Below are positions 1-6,670 of a stretch of DNA of 16,992 nt, piece after piece. A program made the position numbers and the translations under genes. The number at the start of each line of letters is the position of its first letter. Position 1 is the stretch's first letter. Source of the DNA: Candidatus Krumholzibacteriia bacterium (GTDB lineage: Bacteria > Krumholzibacteriota > Krumholzibacteriia > Krumholzibacteriales > Krumholzibacteriaceae); NCBI GenBank assembly GCA_028706585.1, contig JAQTVX010000004.1:1-16992 (forward strand). The letters are read 5' to 3'. Below the pieces are notes generated by a model. That model was given only the letters and a program-made list of their open reading frames with translations, did not search any database and was not told the DNA's origin.

Positions 1-741
1 CATGCGATCTGCGATGCGGTGATGTACATCAAGAACGGTTATGCGGACATGATGTTGACCGGGGGCACCGAGGCGACGATCTCTCCCATGGCGCTGGGCG
101 GATTCTGCTCGATGAAGGCGCTCTCCTCGCGGAACGATGATCCGGAGAGGGCCAGCCGCCCCTTCGACAGAGACCGCGACGGTTTCGTGATGTCGGAAGG
201 GTCGGGCCTCGTTGTGCTCGAGGAGCTCGAGTCGGCCAGGAAGCGTGGGGCGAAGATACTGGCCGAGCTCGCCGGTATTGGGCTCACGGCCGATGCATAC
301 CACATCACGATGCCCGTGCCTGGAGGCACGGGAGCGGCGAATGCAATGAGGCAGGCCCTCCGAACCGCCGGCGTGCAGCCGGGGGACATAGATTACATAA
401 ACGCCCATGGAACGTCTACGGCGTACAACGACAAGACCGAGTCCGATGCGATCATCGCGGTTTTCGGTCCGAACGTGGATCGGATCAAGGTGAGCTCGAC
501 GAAATCCACGCACGGGCATATGCTCGGCGCGGCGGCCGCCATCGAGTTCATAACGTGCGTCAAGGCTATCAACGAGGGTCTCGTCCCGCCAACGGCGAAT
601 CTCGACAATCCGGACCCCGAGTGTCCTCTCGACCACGTTCCCAAGATCGCCGTGCGGAAGGAGCTCAGGAACGTCCTGAGCAATTCCTTTGGCTTCGGCG
701 GGCACAACGTAAGCATCTTGGTCAGGAGATACGAGGAGTAA
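1..741 (+). CDS. fabF: 3-oxoacyl-ACP synthase II, FabF (5' truncated by window)
   Basis: This is the C-terminal half of the condensing enzyme that elongates acyl-ACP with malonyl-ACP in type II fatty-acid synthesis in the cytoplasm. The frame is open from base 1 (reads HAICDAVMYIKNG), so the start and the nucleophilic Cys lie upstream of the window. Visible hallmarks are the catalytic His of NAHGTST (codon 406-408), the STKS Lys (502-504), the second catalytic His in HGHMLGAA (517-519), and the C-terminal NSFGFGGHN loop. The stop is TAA at 739-741. Only 17 bases separate it from rnc, matching the common bacterial order acpP-fabF-rnc and suggesting one transcript. FabB is the main alternative, but the GGHN ending and the rnc neighbour favour FabF. 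Internal GTG/ATG codons near base 19 are not the true start, because homology continues to the window edge. Confidence 0.95.
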   Translation, partial: HAICDAVMYIKNGYADMMLTGGTEATISPMALGGFCSMKALSSRNDDPERASRPFDRDRDGFVMSEGSGLVVLEELESARKRGAKILAELAGIGLTADAYHITMPVPGGTGAANAMRQALRTAGVQPGDIDYINAHGTSTAYNDKTESDAIIAVFGPNVDRIKVSSTKSTHGHMLGAAAAIEFITCVKAINEGLVPPTANLDNPDPECPLDHVPKIAVRKELRNVLSNSFGFGGHNVSILVRRYEE

Positions 742-758
742 TAACGAAATCCTCGCCT

Positions 759-1514
759 ATGCGCCACTTTCTCGAGGCAATCAAGCGGCGTTTCCGCGCC
801 GGCGATACGGATCGGCTGGAGGATCTTCCGGATCTCGAGCGGCGGCTCGGGTATCGTTTCTCCAGCAGGGCGCGTCTCGTCGAGGCGCTCACTCACCGTT
901 CGGTCCTGGGCGATCTCGGGGCCGGCGATGAGCGTATAACATACGAGCGGCTCGAGTTTCTCGGCGATTCCGTTCTCGCCCTCGTCACGAGCGATTTCCT
1001 CTTCCGCAGCTTTCCCGAAGAGAACGAAGGCCAGCTCACGAAAAAGAAGTCTCTTCTGGTGAGCAAGGGAGTGCTGGCGAAGAAGGCGGAGGAGATCGGC
1101 ATCAAGCGGCACATTATTCTCAGTGATAGCGCCCAGAAGGGGGGCGTGGCGGATCAGGATTCAGTGCTGACCGCGGTGCTCGAGGCTCTCATCGGTGCGA
1201 TCTACCTCGACGGCGGCATGGAGAAGGCTAGGGTCTTCGTCGAGGAAATGCTCCTCGATAACATCGACGAATTCCTGGAACACCGGGACCATATCAATTA
1301 CAAGAGTATCATCCAGGAGTGGTCGCAGTCGAAGTACCGGAGCTATCCGAGGTATGCCGTTCGGTCGACGACGGGGCCGGAGCACGACAAGATGTTTCTC
1401 GTGGAAGTGAAGGTTGGCGGGAAGGTCGCCGGCAGGGGCAGGGGAAAGAGCAAGAAGGACGCCGAGCAGATGGCGGCGAAGGAAGCTCTCCACAACGTTG
1501 GCAAGCACGAGTAG
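759..1514 (+). CDS. rnc: Ribonuclease III with a substituted active-site Asp
   Basis: This is a 251-residue double-strand-specific endoribonuclease that processes rRNA precursors and structured mRNAs. The RNase III domain carries the signature ERLEFLGDSVL at residues 63-73, and a dsRNA-binding domain follows at about 180-248 (NYKSIIQEW to KDAEQMAAKEAL). Using E. coli numbering with a constant offset of 25 and no gaps, Glu38, Glu41, Asp45, Glu65 and Glu117 are all kept (E63, E66, D70, E90, E142). The position of Asp114 is Ala139 (codon gcg 1173-1175; local reading SVLTAVLEAL), so a metal-site carboxylate is missing. The start ATG at 759 is the only good one: the frame extends upstream only into fabF, and homology begins here. 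The nearest GAGGAG (733-738) is about 20 bases away, so initiation may rely on coupling to the fabF stop. Length and domain order are normal. Confidence 0.95.
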   Translation: MRHFLEAIKRRFRAGDTDRLEDLPDLERRLGYRFSSRARLVEALTHRSVLGDLGAGDERITYERLEFLGDSVLALVTSDFLFRSFPEENEGQLTKKKSLLVSKGVLAKKAEEIGIKRHIILSDSAQKGGVADQDSVLTAVLEALIGAIYLDGGMEKARVFVEEMLLDNIDEFLEHRDHINYKSIIQEWSQSKYRSYPRYAVRSTTGPEHDKMFLVEVKVGGKVAGRGRGKSKKDAEQMAAKEALHNVGKHE

Positions 1515-1528
1515 GAGAAGCGGCGGTT

Positions 1529-2014
1529 ATGGCAAAACGATCAGTGACCCGCGCTCCATTCACGTTCGGGGGCGATCCCGAGGCGTTTTGCGCCGAGTGC
1601 CAGCTTCCCTGCAATCTCGAGGAAATGAGCATCGACTGCCACCGGAGGTTTTTTCTCCACGGCATGACGAACTGCTCGTACTTCGTGTATGGATACTGCT
1701 TTCTCGTCGATCAGCCGGGGTGTGTGTTCGACAACGGCGCTCGCCACGACGAGTACTGGCTACACCTTCTCAACGAGTATCTGCACAACGCCTCGCGGCG
1801 GGAGGAGGACGACGAATTCAGGAAGCGCCGGGAGGAAGTGCTGAAGCTCGTCGCGTCGCAGATCGAGAACCACACTGTCTATCTATGCCGCTACCTGGAA
1901 GAATACTATAACCAGATCATGGGCACGGGCGGGGGGCTCTCGGAAGATATGATGTCCCGGCTCGATGAAGCCTACCTGTCGCTTCTGCGTGGAATCACGA
2001 GAAAACCCGATTGA
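1529..2014 (+). CDS. Uncharacterised cysteine-rich protein
   Basis: This predicts 161 residues that I do not recognise. The N-terminal third is unusually rich in cysteine: C21, C24, C28, C37, C49, C57 and C65, with a CxxCxxxC start and His38 and His44 nearby. That spacing would suit an Fe-S cluster or zinc site, but no known motif fits exactly. The rest is charged and helical (REEDDEFRKRREEVLKL, then a Tyr-rich YLCRYLEEYYNQIM stretch). There is no signal peptide or membrane segment, so it is probably cytoplasmic. The start ATG at 1529 is preceded by GGAG at 1514-1517, overlapping the end region of rnc, which supports a shared transcript. The stop at 2012-2014 lies 11 bases from the stop of the convergent outer-membrane gene. 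The upstream part of the open frame overlaps rnc and is not coding. Confidence 0.75.
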   Translation: MAKRSVTRAPFTFGGDPEAFCAECQLPCNLEEMSIDCHRRFFLHGMTNCSYFVYGYCFLVDQPGCVFDNGARHDEYWLHLLNEYLHNASRREEDDEFRKRREEVLKLVASQIENHTVYLCRYLEEYYNQIMGTGGGLSEDMMSRLDEAYLSLLRGITRKPD

Positions 2015-2025
2015 TGCGGTGCGGC

Positions 2026-3366
2026 CTAGAAGCGGTATGCCGCCGACACGATCACCTCTGTGATCGATCGCTCCTCCGTGAGAACATCGCCCGCCTCGTC
2101 TTCAGTCACCTTCTCGTAGCCGCCGATAACGACTCCGAGATCCAGAGTGAGAACCTGCTCGATCAGCCCGCCCACTCCGAAGGTGAAGAATTTCCTTTCA
2201 CGCGTCGCCTCGAAATCGGCGACGACCCGTCGGACTTCGTCAACCGGCGCGATGTACGCGATCTCCTCTATCATCGATAGCTCCAACGGTACGTACGAGA
2301 AGCCCCCGCGGAACCTGATTGGCGCCTGTGGAAGGGTCACTTCGGCGCCGAGATGGAAATCCCAGGTTTCCTTCAGGATGTGTTCCATGCCCGGGTCGAG
2401 CTCGCTTGTTATGGCGACGCCGTTGTATTCCGCCTGCGAGTAGTCGCAGTACGAGAGGTCTCCCGAGAGCGTCAGCATGGAGAGACTGAGCGCGAGCCCG
2501 CCGCTGAATCGCATCGGAAGGGTGTAATCGTCCTCGATGAGTCCGTAGTCCGGATCCGTCGTCCACCCGCTGTCCCCTCCGGTGTACATGCCCTCGTAAG
2601 TGGTCGTTCCGTCCCCATCGTATGTCAGCCATACCGGGCTCGAGAATGATAGCCCCGCCCGGAGTTTTTCGCTGATCTTGAGGAGGAGCCCCAGCTTGAA
2701 GCTCACGCCGTCCAGGTTCACATCCACCTGATCCTTCCAGTAGGCTGCCGAGTCGGCGTCGGCGTAGTCGATCTTGTCCGTGAAGGCAGTGGAGCCGTCC
2801 CACAGAACGATGCTTCCGCCGAGCGAAAGGCGAGGCGAGATGTCGAAACCCGCTCCGAAATGATACTGATAGATCGAGCCCGACTGAAGGTAGTCGTTTT
2901 CCACCATCGCGCCGATGTCCGAGAGGTAAGCCGTCTTGACCGATTCGAGATCGGATGTCCCCGCCTGGAACACGCCGAAGCCGAGCACGAGGCTTCCTCG
3001 GTAGGTCGGATAAGGGTACACGACGCTGATGTGCCCGAGGGACGTGTGCGAGCTCGATTGCGTCGCATGGAGACTCAGATAAGTGTTCGTGACCTCGTCA
3101 CTGCGATGTTGAAAGCCGAACGTGAGCTCTTTCCGGCGAATCTGCGAAAGCCCCGCCGGGTTGTAGAGAAGGGCGAAAGCATCGTCGCTCACGGCCGTGT
3201 AAGCGCCGCCCATCGCCACAGGGCGGGCTCCCGTTCCCGGGGTGTACAGCATCCCGAGCCTTTCGAGGGCGAGGCCCGAGAGTATCTGGGAATGGGACGC
3301 AAAGGGAATGCCGATCATCAGGGCCGCAGTCGCCGCAATCATAGCGAGCCGAACATAATGTCTCAT
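2026..3366 (-). CDS. OmpP1/FadL (PorV-like) outer-membrane beta-barrel protein
   Basis: This is a 446-residue outer-membrane protein, probably a transporter or porin for hydrophobic substrates or a PorV-type barrel. A signal peptide spans residues 1 to about 26 (hydrophobic core AMIAATAALMIGI, cleavage near SHS-Q). The mature N-terminus has the family signature GTGARPVAMGGAYTAVSDD at residues 44-62 followed by LLYNPAGL, typical of FadL/OmpP1 and UPF0164/PorV proteins. The rest alternates polar and hydrophobic residues in Gly- and Tyr-rich strands, and the chain ends in AAYRF, a terminal Phe typical of BAM substrates. The start ATG is at 3364-3366, with an AGGA ribosome site (complement of 3373-3376) inside the 3' end of the upstream lipoprotein gene. 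Only two bases separate the genes, so they form an operon. The substrate cannot be read from the sequence. Confidence 0.85.
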   Translation of the reverse strand: MRHYVRLAMIAATAALMIGIPFASHSQILSGLALERLGMLYTPGTGARPVAMGGAYTAVSDDAFALLYNPAGLSQIRRKELTFGFQHRSDEVTNTYLSLHATQSSSHTSLGHISVVYPYPTYRGSLVLGFGVFQAGTSDLESVKTAYLSDIGAMVENDYLQSGSIYQYHFGAGFDISPRLSLGGSIVLWDGSTAFTDKIDYADADSAAYWKDQVDVNLDGVSFKLGLLLKISEKLRAGLSFSSPVWLTYDGDGTTTYEGMYTGGDSGWTTDPDYGLIEDDYTLPMRFSGGLALSLSMLTLSGDLSYCDYSQAEYNGVAITSELDPGMEHILKETWDFHLGAEVTLPQAPIRFRGGFSYVPLELSMIEEIAYIAPVDEVRRVVADFEATRERKFFTFGVGGLIEQVLTLDLGVVIGGYEKVTEDEAGDVLTEERSITEVIVSAAYRF

Positions 3367-3368
3367 GA

Positions 3369-3983
3369 CTATTCCTTTTTCTTGTCCTTCGAATCCTTCG
3401 TCTCGCCGGAGGCTTTCGTCGAGTCGCCCTTCTCCGGCGGGTTCTCCTTCTTTATCTCTTTCGTGTCGTCGGAACGCTTTTCGTCGCTGCCGCGTTTCAC
3501 TGCGTTTCCGTCTTCGATGCCGCGCTTGTTGTCCTGGGAGTCTCCGGTTTGTTTCTTGATCACGGTGCTCTCGCCCGTCTTGGAGTTGGTCGAGCCGACC
3601 GGTTGCGCGGCATCGGAGCCGGTCGAGCCGCCAATGGACGGCAACGACGTTCCGACTCCGCCTCCGATCGAGCGTTTCACGGCCTCGCCTTGGAGGATGT
3701 TTCGGTATTCCGGCGCCGCGGACGAATCTGGCCGGCCAACAGAGATGGGATGCTGGTGCCACCAGGGCAGCTCATAGTACATCCACCAGTCGTCCGCATA
3801 GGGAGGCTCGTATCGGGTCGAAAGGAAGTAGGAATCGTGGCAATCCGTGCAGCGGCCGAAATCCGATTCATCGGGAGCTTCGGCGACGTTCGGGTGTTTG
3901 AGAAGCGTGTAGCATCCGGCGAGCGATCCCGCGAGGACAACGACGAGAATCGGCGCGAGGAGGCTGTTCTTATTGATGCGCAT
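3369..3983 (-). CDS. Lipoprotein with a single haem-c (CxxCH) motif
   Basis: This is a 204-residue predicted lipoprotein. The N-terminal hydrophobic segment ends in a lipobox, LAGC, with the lipidated Cys at residue 24. A CTDCH motif at 45-49 is the covalent haem-c attachment signature. It is followed by an aromatic-rich stretch at 52-75 (Trp66, Trp67, Tyr69, Tyr70, Trp74, Trp75). The C-terminal 60 or so residues are low-complexity Lys/Glu/Asp/Ser, probably disordered. The start ATG (3981-3983) has a strong GAGGAG ribosome site (complement of 3991-3996) and a consensus promoter just upstream. It is co-transcribed with the barrel protein that follows after two bases. I do not recognise the family. 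A role as a small electron carrier or redox partner of the barrel is inference, and one CxxCH alone could be chance or a metal site. Confidence 0.8.
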   Translation of the reverse strand: MRINKNSLLAPILVVVLAGSLAGCYTLLKHPNVAEAPDESDFGRCTDCHDSYFLSTRYEPPYADDWWMYYELPWWHQHPISVGRPDSSAAPEYRNILQGEAVKRSIGGGVGTSLPSIGGSTGSDAAQPVGSTNSKTGESTVIKKQTGDSQDNKRGIEDGNAVKRGSDEKRSDDTKEIKKENPPEKGDSTKASGETKDSKDKKKE

Positions 3984-4004
3984 CGTTTATCTCCTCTCAT
4001 TTGA

Positions 4005-4033
4005 ATTATAGGAGCGCTGAGGGGCACTGTCAA
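4005..4033 (-). promoter_or_regulatory. Consensus sigma-70 promoter for the lipoprotein/barrel operon
   Basis: Read on the minus strand, TTGACA (4033-4028) is followed by exactly 17 bases and TATAAT (4010-4005). Both hexamers match the consensus perfectly. The predicted start of transcription is near 3998, giving a leader of only about 15 bases that begins at the GAGGAG ribosome site. Confidence 0.85.
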
Positions 4034-4057
4034 TCGCTTTGAACCTCTCTATATCGT

Positions 4058-4086
4058 TTGCCCGCGCGGAGCCGCTCCCGTATAAT
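4058..4086 (+). promoter_or_regulatory. Sigma-70 promoter for the TPR/LolB-like operon
   Basis: TTGCCC (4058-4063), a 17-base spacer, and a perfect TATAAT (4081-4086). Transcription should start near 4093, directly at the AAAGGAA ribosome site (4094-4100), so the leader is about 14 bases. Its -35 element lies 24 bases from that of the divergent promoter, close enough for one bound regulator to affect both. Confidence 0.8.
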
Positions 4087-4106
4087 TAAGTCGAAAGGAA
4101 CCTGTC

Positions 4107-5825
4107 ATGAAGTTACATGTATTTCTTATTCTCGTCGCGGTCGTCGGCGCCATTTTGTTTCAGAACGTTCAGGCGCAGGAGTCGTCCGACGAGGACGCCT
4201 TCATCGCGTATCTAAAGGGTGTTTACCGGGAATCGGAGAACGATCTCTCCAGCGCTTACAAGTACTATCTGTACGCATTATCGCAGGAGCCAGGGAACGT
4301 GCGGATTCTCTTGAGGCTCTCCAAGACCGCCGTCGAGATCGGCGATCTCGAGGGGGCGAGAGAATACTGCAATGCGCTCATCGCCAAGGGTGAGTACGTC
4401 GCCGAGGCCAAGGCTATTCTCGCCGAGGTGGAGTACCGTTCCGGGGACAAGGAGAAGGCTCTGGAGCTTCTTACGGCCCTCCGGGACAGCGTCGATATTT
4501 CACGTGCGCAGGTTTTCAAGTTCATAGCGAAGATCGATATGGAGCTCGACAGGAATGACGAGGCGCGCCGGGTCCTCGAGGAGGCGAGCAGGTTTCCAGA
4601 TGCCGACTTCTATATTTTCTACGAGCTTGGGCTTCTCGATGCGGATGCCCATAGGACGCAGGAAGCGCTGGACGCCATGGGTAAGGCCATAGAGATCGAT
4701 CCCGATTTTCTGAACTGCCACCTCGTGCGAGCGCGCCTCTTCATGGAGGGTGGCCGGACCGCGGAGGCGAAGCCGGAATATCGCGAGGCGCTGCGTCTGG
4801 AGCCTCTCAATCGCGAGGCTATCCTTGGACTCGCCGGGATATTGCACGCCGACGGCGAGTTCGCCGAGGGCGCCGCCTTGCTCGCTCCTCTGCATCGCGA
4901 CGGTTCGCTCGACGAGGGAGGGGAGATCGTCTACGGAAGGTTTCTATACAAGGCGGGACAGACCGATAGCGCGCTTTCCGTATTCGGGCGGCTCCTGGAC
5001 AAGAGAGGTGACAAACCGCCGCTACTAAGGGTCGTTTCGGAGATAGAGGTCGATCGTGGGCATTTCAGGTCGGCATACCGCTATCTGAAGAGGCTCGTCG
5101 AGCTCGAGCCCGATAGGTTCGAGAACTACATCGGTCTCCTCCTCATGCTCTATCACGTTGCCCCGGGTCCCGCGACTCCCGAGGAGGCTATCGAGATTTC
5201 CGAGGGGGAACGGCGGGCCTTGATCGACAAGGCGGAGAGGCTCGTGGGCTCCGAATCGGTGGAGAACAACTTCATTATTGGATCCATCCTGCGCAAGGCG
5301 GGTGAGACGGACGAGGCCGAGCGGCGACTGCTCAAGGCCGAGGAGCTCGATACAGAGAACGAGAGCGTCGCCCTCGAGCTCGCCACGCTCTACGGCCATT
5401 CCGGACGTTTCGACGAGGCGCTAAAGCGCGTCGTGAATCTCTACAAAGGCAATCCAGAGGATGCGTCCATAGCGAATTTCTACGGGTATCTCCTCGCCGA
5501 GAAAGGGGAAAGCCTTGACTTCGCGGAGAAGCTGATCGGCAAGGCTCTCGCCAAGGAGCCGGAAAACGGCTATTTTCTCGACAGCCTCGGATGGATAAAG
5601 TTCAAAATGGGACGGTATCGCGAGGCTCTTGATATCTTCCTCAGGGCGGTGGACAAGGTGGGTGACGATGCCGTTATCTGGGAGCACGTCGGAGATGCCT
5701 ATCTGAAGCTCAACGAGACCGCCGCAGCGCGGGCGGCTTATCAGAAATCCCTCGCCATCGATCCGAGAAGCGTCACCGTGGATGGCAAAGCAAGGAAGCT
5801 CGAAAGCGATGGGAAAGCAAATTAG
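4107..5825 (+). CDS. Exported tetratricopeptide-repeat protein
   Basis: This is a 572-residue protein with an N-terminal signal peptide (LILVAVVGAILF core, cleavage near VQA-QE at about residue 23) and roughly a dozen TPR-like helix pairs filling the rest. Good copies include EALDAMGKAIEIDPDF, EAKPEYREALRLEPLN, EALDIFLRAVDKVGDD and AARAAYQKSLAIDPRS. TPR arrays bind other proteins, so this is probably a periplasmic or membrane-attached scaffold. The C-terminal block (NFYGYLLAEKGESLDFAEKL, then LDSLGWIKFKMGRYREAL) resembles TPR proteins encoded beside lolB in Pseudomonas and relatives. Here a LolB-like gene indeed follows and overlaps by 17 bases. The start ATG is supported by AAAGGAA at 4094-4100 and a consensus promoter. 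The exact partner is unknown. Confidence 0.88.
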   Translation: MKLHVFLILVAVVGAILFQNVQAQESSDEDAFIAYLKGVYRESENDLSSAYKYYLYALSQEPGNVRILLRLSKTAVEIGDLEGAREYCNALIAKGEYVAEAKAILAEVEYRSGDKEKALELLTALRDSVDISRAQVFKFIAKIDMELDRNDEARRVLEEASRFPDADFYIFYELGLLDADAHRTQEALDAMGKAIEIDPDFLNCHLVRARLFMEGGRTAEAKPEYREALRLEPLNREAILGLAGILHADGEFAEGAALLAPLHRDGSLDEGGEIVYGRFLYKAGQTDSALSVFGRLLDKRGDKPPLLRVVSEIEVDRGHFRSAYRYLKRLVELEPDRFENYIGLLLMLYHVAPGPATPEEAIEISEGERRALIDKAERLVGSESVENNFIIGSILRKAGETDEAERRLLKAEELDTENESVALELATLYGHSGRFDEALKRVVNLYKGNPEDASIANFYGYLLAEKGESLDFAEKLIGKALAKEPENGYFLDSLGWIKFKMGRYREALDIFLRAVDKVGDDAVIWEHVGDAYLKLNETAAARAAYQKSLAIDPRSVTVDGKARKLESDGKAN

Positions 5826-6573
5826 ATTGATTCCATATCTTTTTGTTATCCTCGCGCTGATGCAATCGTGCGCCTTCCTGGGCAGTCCTCGCGTTCAAGC
5901 GCCGTGCGACGGCGATTTTGAGGCCCTTTTCCCCGTCATTCAGGCGGCCGATGGTCTCGAGATCGTCGGGAAGGCTCGCCTGGAAGTGGGGCAGTATCGC
6001 ATCAGGGGACTTCTGCGGGTAGTCTATTCTACGCAGGAGAATGCGGCCCGGCTGGATTTTCGAAGCTCGAGCCTTTTCGGGACCATCGAAGAGGACGTGA
6101 CGGTGCTCGTCGGGGATAGCATCATCATTTTCGATCGCGAGAGCGGAACGTATTTCGGCAACGATTCCGCGCGCGCTCTCGTAGAAGACAAGATGGGGGA
6201 GAAGATCACGGCGCAGGATGTGCTTCTCGCTCTGTTGTTCTCTTTCCCGCGCTGCGCGGAGCTCCGGTCGCCCGCGATCGAATACTCGGGAGCCGGTTGG
6301 CGGTTGAAGGCGGAGTGGAGGGGCCGACGGATCGAGATGCGTGGAGAACGTGGCGCCGGCGTGAGCGAGCTCGGATTCCGCTTCGAGGGGGAGAAGAGCC
6401 GTTACGGCATAACCTATGGACGACCGGTTGCATCCGCAACGGTGCGATACCCGGCGTGGATCAAGCTCTCGAAGGACGCGGGTGGAGCGAAAGCACTATT
6501 TGAAGTGAATGAAATAAAAGAAGTTACGCCGCCGGCATCTCTGTTCGAAGCCGGCGGTTCCATGGGGCGTTAG
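5809..6573 (+). CDS. LolB-like / DUF4292-like outer-membrane lipoprotein
   Basis: This predicts a 254-residue lipoprotein. The signal segment LIPYLFVILALMQSC puts the lipidated Cys at residue 21. The mature part begins with a region resembling the LolA/LolB half-barrel (LEIVGKARLEVGQYRIRG, then RLDFRSSSLFGTIEEDVTVL), which in LolB receives lipoproteins from LolA and inserts them in the outer membrane. The fold assignment rests on pattern and on context, a TPR gene directly upstream as in lolB and DUF4292 loci; sequence identity to true LolB is low. I chose ATG 5809 rather than 5782 because it places the hydrophobic core correctly and has AAGGAAG at 5792-5798. It overlaps the TPR gene by 17 bases, implying translational coupling. 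The stop is TAG 6571-6573. Confidence 0.7.
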   Translation: MGKQIRLIPYLFVILALMQSCAFLGSPRVQAPCDGDFEALFPVIQAADGLEIVGKARLEVGQYRIRGLLRVVYSTQENAARLDFRSSSLFGTIEEDVTVLVGDSIIIFDRESGTYFGNDSARALVEDKMGEKITAQDVLLALLFSFPRCAELRSPAIEYSGAGWRLKAEWRGRRIEMRGERGAGVSELGFRFEGEKSRYGITYGRPVASATVRYPAWIKLSKDAGGAKALFEVNEIKEVTPPASLFEAGGSMGR

Positions 6574-6583
6574 GCGGCGAGGG

Positions 6584-6602
6584 GCTCCGGGCAACCGGAT
6601 GC
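6584..6602 (+). other. Stable hairpin with GCAA tetraloop between LolB-like gene and sigma gene
   Basis: TCCGG (6586-6590), GCAA loop, CCGGA (6595-6599), extended by GC/GC with one bulged T at 6600. It lies 11 bases after the upstream stop and just before the ECF -35 element. No T-run follows directly; TTTTT occurs only at 6613-6617. It could be a weak terminator or a 3'-end stabiliser for the upstream transcript. Confidence 0.4.
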
Positions 6603-6607
6603 GGTTC

Positions 6608-6636
6608 GGAACTTTTTCGAATGCCGGGTGTTGAAA
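6608..6636 (+). promoter_or_regulatory. Sigma-E-like (ECF) promoter, probably autoregulatory
   Basis: GGAACTT (6608-6614), a textbook RpoE-type -35 element followed by further T residues, is spaced 16 bases from TTGAAA (6631-6636), close to the RpoE -10 pattern. It sits directly before an ECF sigma gene, the usual place for self-activation. Transcription would start near 6642, downstream of the first possible ATG at 6638. Confidence 0.6.
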
Positions 6637-6661
6637 TATGACGGATGTCAAAGACGGAGAT

Positions 6662-6666
6662 GAGGG
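6662..6666 (+). promoter_or_regulatory. Ribosome binding site deciding the sigma-factor start
   Basis: GAGGG lies four bases before ATG 6671, inside the purine-rich run ACGGAGATGAGGG. The alternative ATG at 6638 has no comparable site and would lie upstream of the predicted ECF transcription start. Confidence 0.55.
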
Positions 6667-6670
6667 ATTG

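Noticed and set aside
555..758. N-terminal extension of RNase III
   Set aside because: This stretch overlaps fabF in another frame and has no RNase III homology or good start codon.
3369..3762. Upstream extension of the barrel protein to a longer N-terminus
   Set aside because: The extension overlaps the lipoprotein gene, and the signal peptide begins exactly at the ATG at 3366.
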